A stretch of DNA of 6,218 nucleotides, taken from assembly GCA_017646225.1 (NCBI GenBank), contig JAGCMZ010000195.1:1-6218 (forward strand), given 5' to 3'. Shown piece after piece: positions 5,930 to 6,218 of the stretch. The notes beneath the pieces are model-generated. The model did no database searches. It saw nothing but the letters and a program-made list of their open reading frames with translations, and was not told the DNA's origin. This stretch comes from Paludibacteraceae bacterium (lineage in GTDB: Bacteria > Bacteroidota > Bacteroidia > Bacteroidales > Paludibacteraceae). The position numbers and the translations under genes are program-made. The number at the start of each line of letters is the position of its first letter. The first letter of the stretch is position 1.

Positions 5930-6218
5930 TTAGTAGTTTAGTCGTTTAAATTGATACCCTTCCAATAGCCATTGCTTTACTACGCGAGGAAAGGCGTATT
6001 GCATATTCTTTTGTGCCTTTAATGAGTCGTGAAATACAATGATAGACCCATTTCTTGTGTACTTAAGCGCAATTTTTTCTATTTGCTCCGGTGGCAAGTT
6101 GGCATCGTAATCGCGGGTAATAACATCCCACAGTACCACGGTGTATTTTTGATCCAACTGCTTGGCTTGCTTAGGTGTTATCCTGCCATGAGGAGGCCTA
6201 AACAGGGTGCTGTCAATG
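5930..6218 (-). CDS. Polysaccharide deacetylase (NodB/CE4 family), 3' part only
   Basis: Only the last 95 residues are in the window; the reading frame is open to the right edge at 6218, so the 5' end is missing. The visible part carries the C-terminal CE4 motifs: RPPHG (visible residues 7-11, motif 3), LWDVITRDYD (29-38, motif 4 region) and SIIVFHDS (58-65, motif 5 with the catalytic-site His63). CE4 enzymes remove acetyl groups from peptidoglycan or other N- or O-acetylated glycans. The metal-binding TFDD and HxxxH motifs would be upstream, outside the window, so activity cannot be judged. The ending (FPRVVKQWLLEGYQFKRLNY) matches the typical end of the small single-domain Bacteroidetes deacetylases. 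It is the most upstream visible gene of the minus-strand run and lies 11 bases before purD. A TTG codon at 6157 is internal, not the start, because motif 3 lies upstream of it. Confidence 0.92.
   Translation of the reverse strand, partial: IDSTLFRPPHGRITPKQAKQLDQKYTVVLWDVITRDYDANLPPEQIEKIALKYTRNGSIIVFHDSLKAQKNMQYAFPRVVKQWLLEGYQFKRLNY

Larger units (their letters stand above)
3186..6218 (-). other. Candidate operon: deacetylase, purD, DUF6427-like, yqaA-like
   Basis: Four genes on the same strand are separated by only 11, 18 and 6 bases, with no room for independent promoters or terminators between them. The promoter must lie to the right of the window, upstream of the deacetylase or further. 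No clear terminator is seen after the yqaA-like stop; the only terminator-like hairpin is inside that gene. Cotranscription is inferred from spacing alone. Confidence 0.7.

Noticed and set aside
5930..6157. Complete 75-residue gene starting at a TTG codon at 6157
   Set aside because: The frame stays open to the window edge and the upstream residues contain the deacetylase motif RPPHG, so this is the end of a larger gene.

Overview
This window looks like ordinary chromosomal DNA from a member of the Bacteroidetes, most likely Bacteroidales or a relative. Three things suggest this. No start codon has a clear Shine-Dalgarno sequence, and several are preceded by A/T-rich stretches. A Bacteroidetes-type -7 box (TAnnTTTG) lies just upstream of one gene. 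The gene set (polysaccharide deacetylase, purD, and a DUF6427-like membrane protein in a row) also fits that phylum. I cannot assign a genus from sequence reading alone.

Layout. Positions 1-100 are intergenic and carry an intrinsic terminator at the left edge. Then come, all on the minus strand, purT (101-1291, formate-dependent GAR transformylase) with its own likely promoter at 1315-1322, and a class 3-type aldehyde dehydrogenase (1349-2725). A 167-base divergent intergenic region (2726-2892) with two adjacent dyads separates the dehydrogenase from the only plus-strand gene, a small Dabb (stress-responsive alpha/beta barrel) protein (2893-3201). The Dabb gene converges on, and overlaps by 16 bases, the last gene of a compact minus-strand run. 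Read in the direction of transcription that run is: polysaccharide deacetylase (3' part only, entering from the right edge), purD (4650-5918), a polytopic membrane protein resembling DUF6427 (3648-4631), and a YqaA/DedA-like membrane protein (3186-3641). Gaps in this run are 11, 18 and 6 bases, so it is probably one operon.

How the genes fit together. PurD makes glycinamide ribonucleotide (GAR) and PurT formylates it using formate and ATP, so two consecutive steps of de novo purine synthesis lie about 3.4 kb apart on the same strand but in separate transcription units. The other members of the purD run are envelope-related: a deacetylase acting on glycans and two integral membrane proteins. 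The aldehyde dehydrogenase and Dabb protein are divergently transcribed and may share control.

I found no mobile element, CRISPR array, tRNA, rRNA, phage gene or defence system, and no convincing new system. The points most worth a second look are a terminator-like hairpin inside the yqaA-like coding region, tandem dyads in the dehydrogenase/Dabb promoter region, a Glu-to-Gln change at the dehydrogenase cofactor site, and the membrane-protein/purD linkage.
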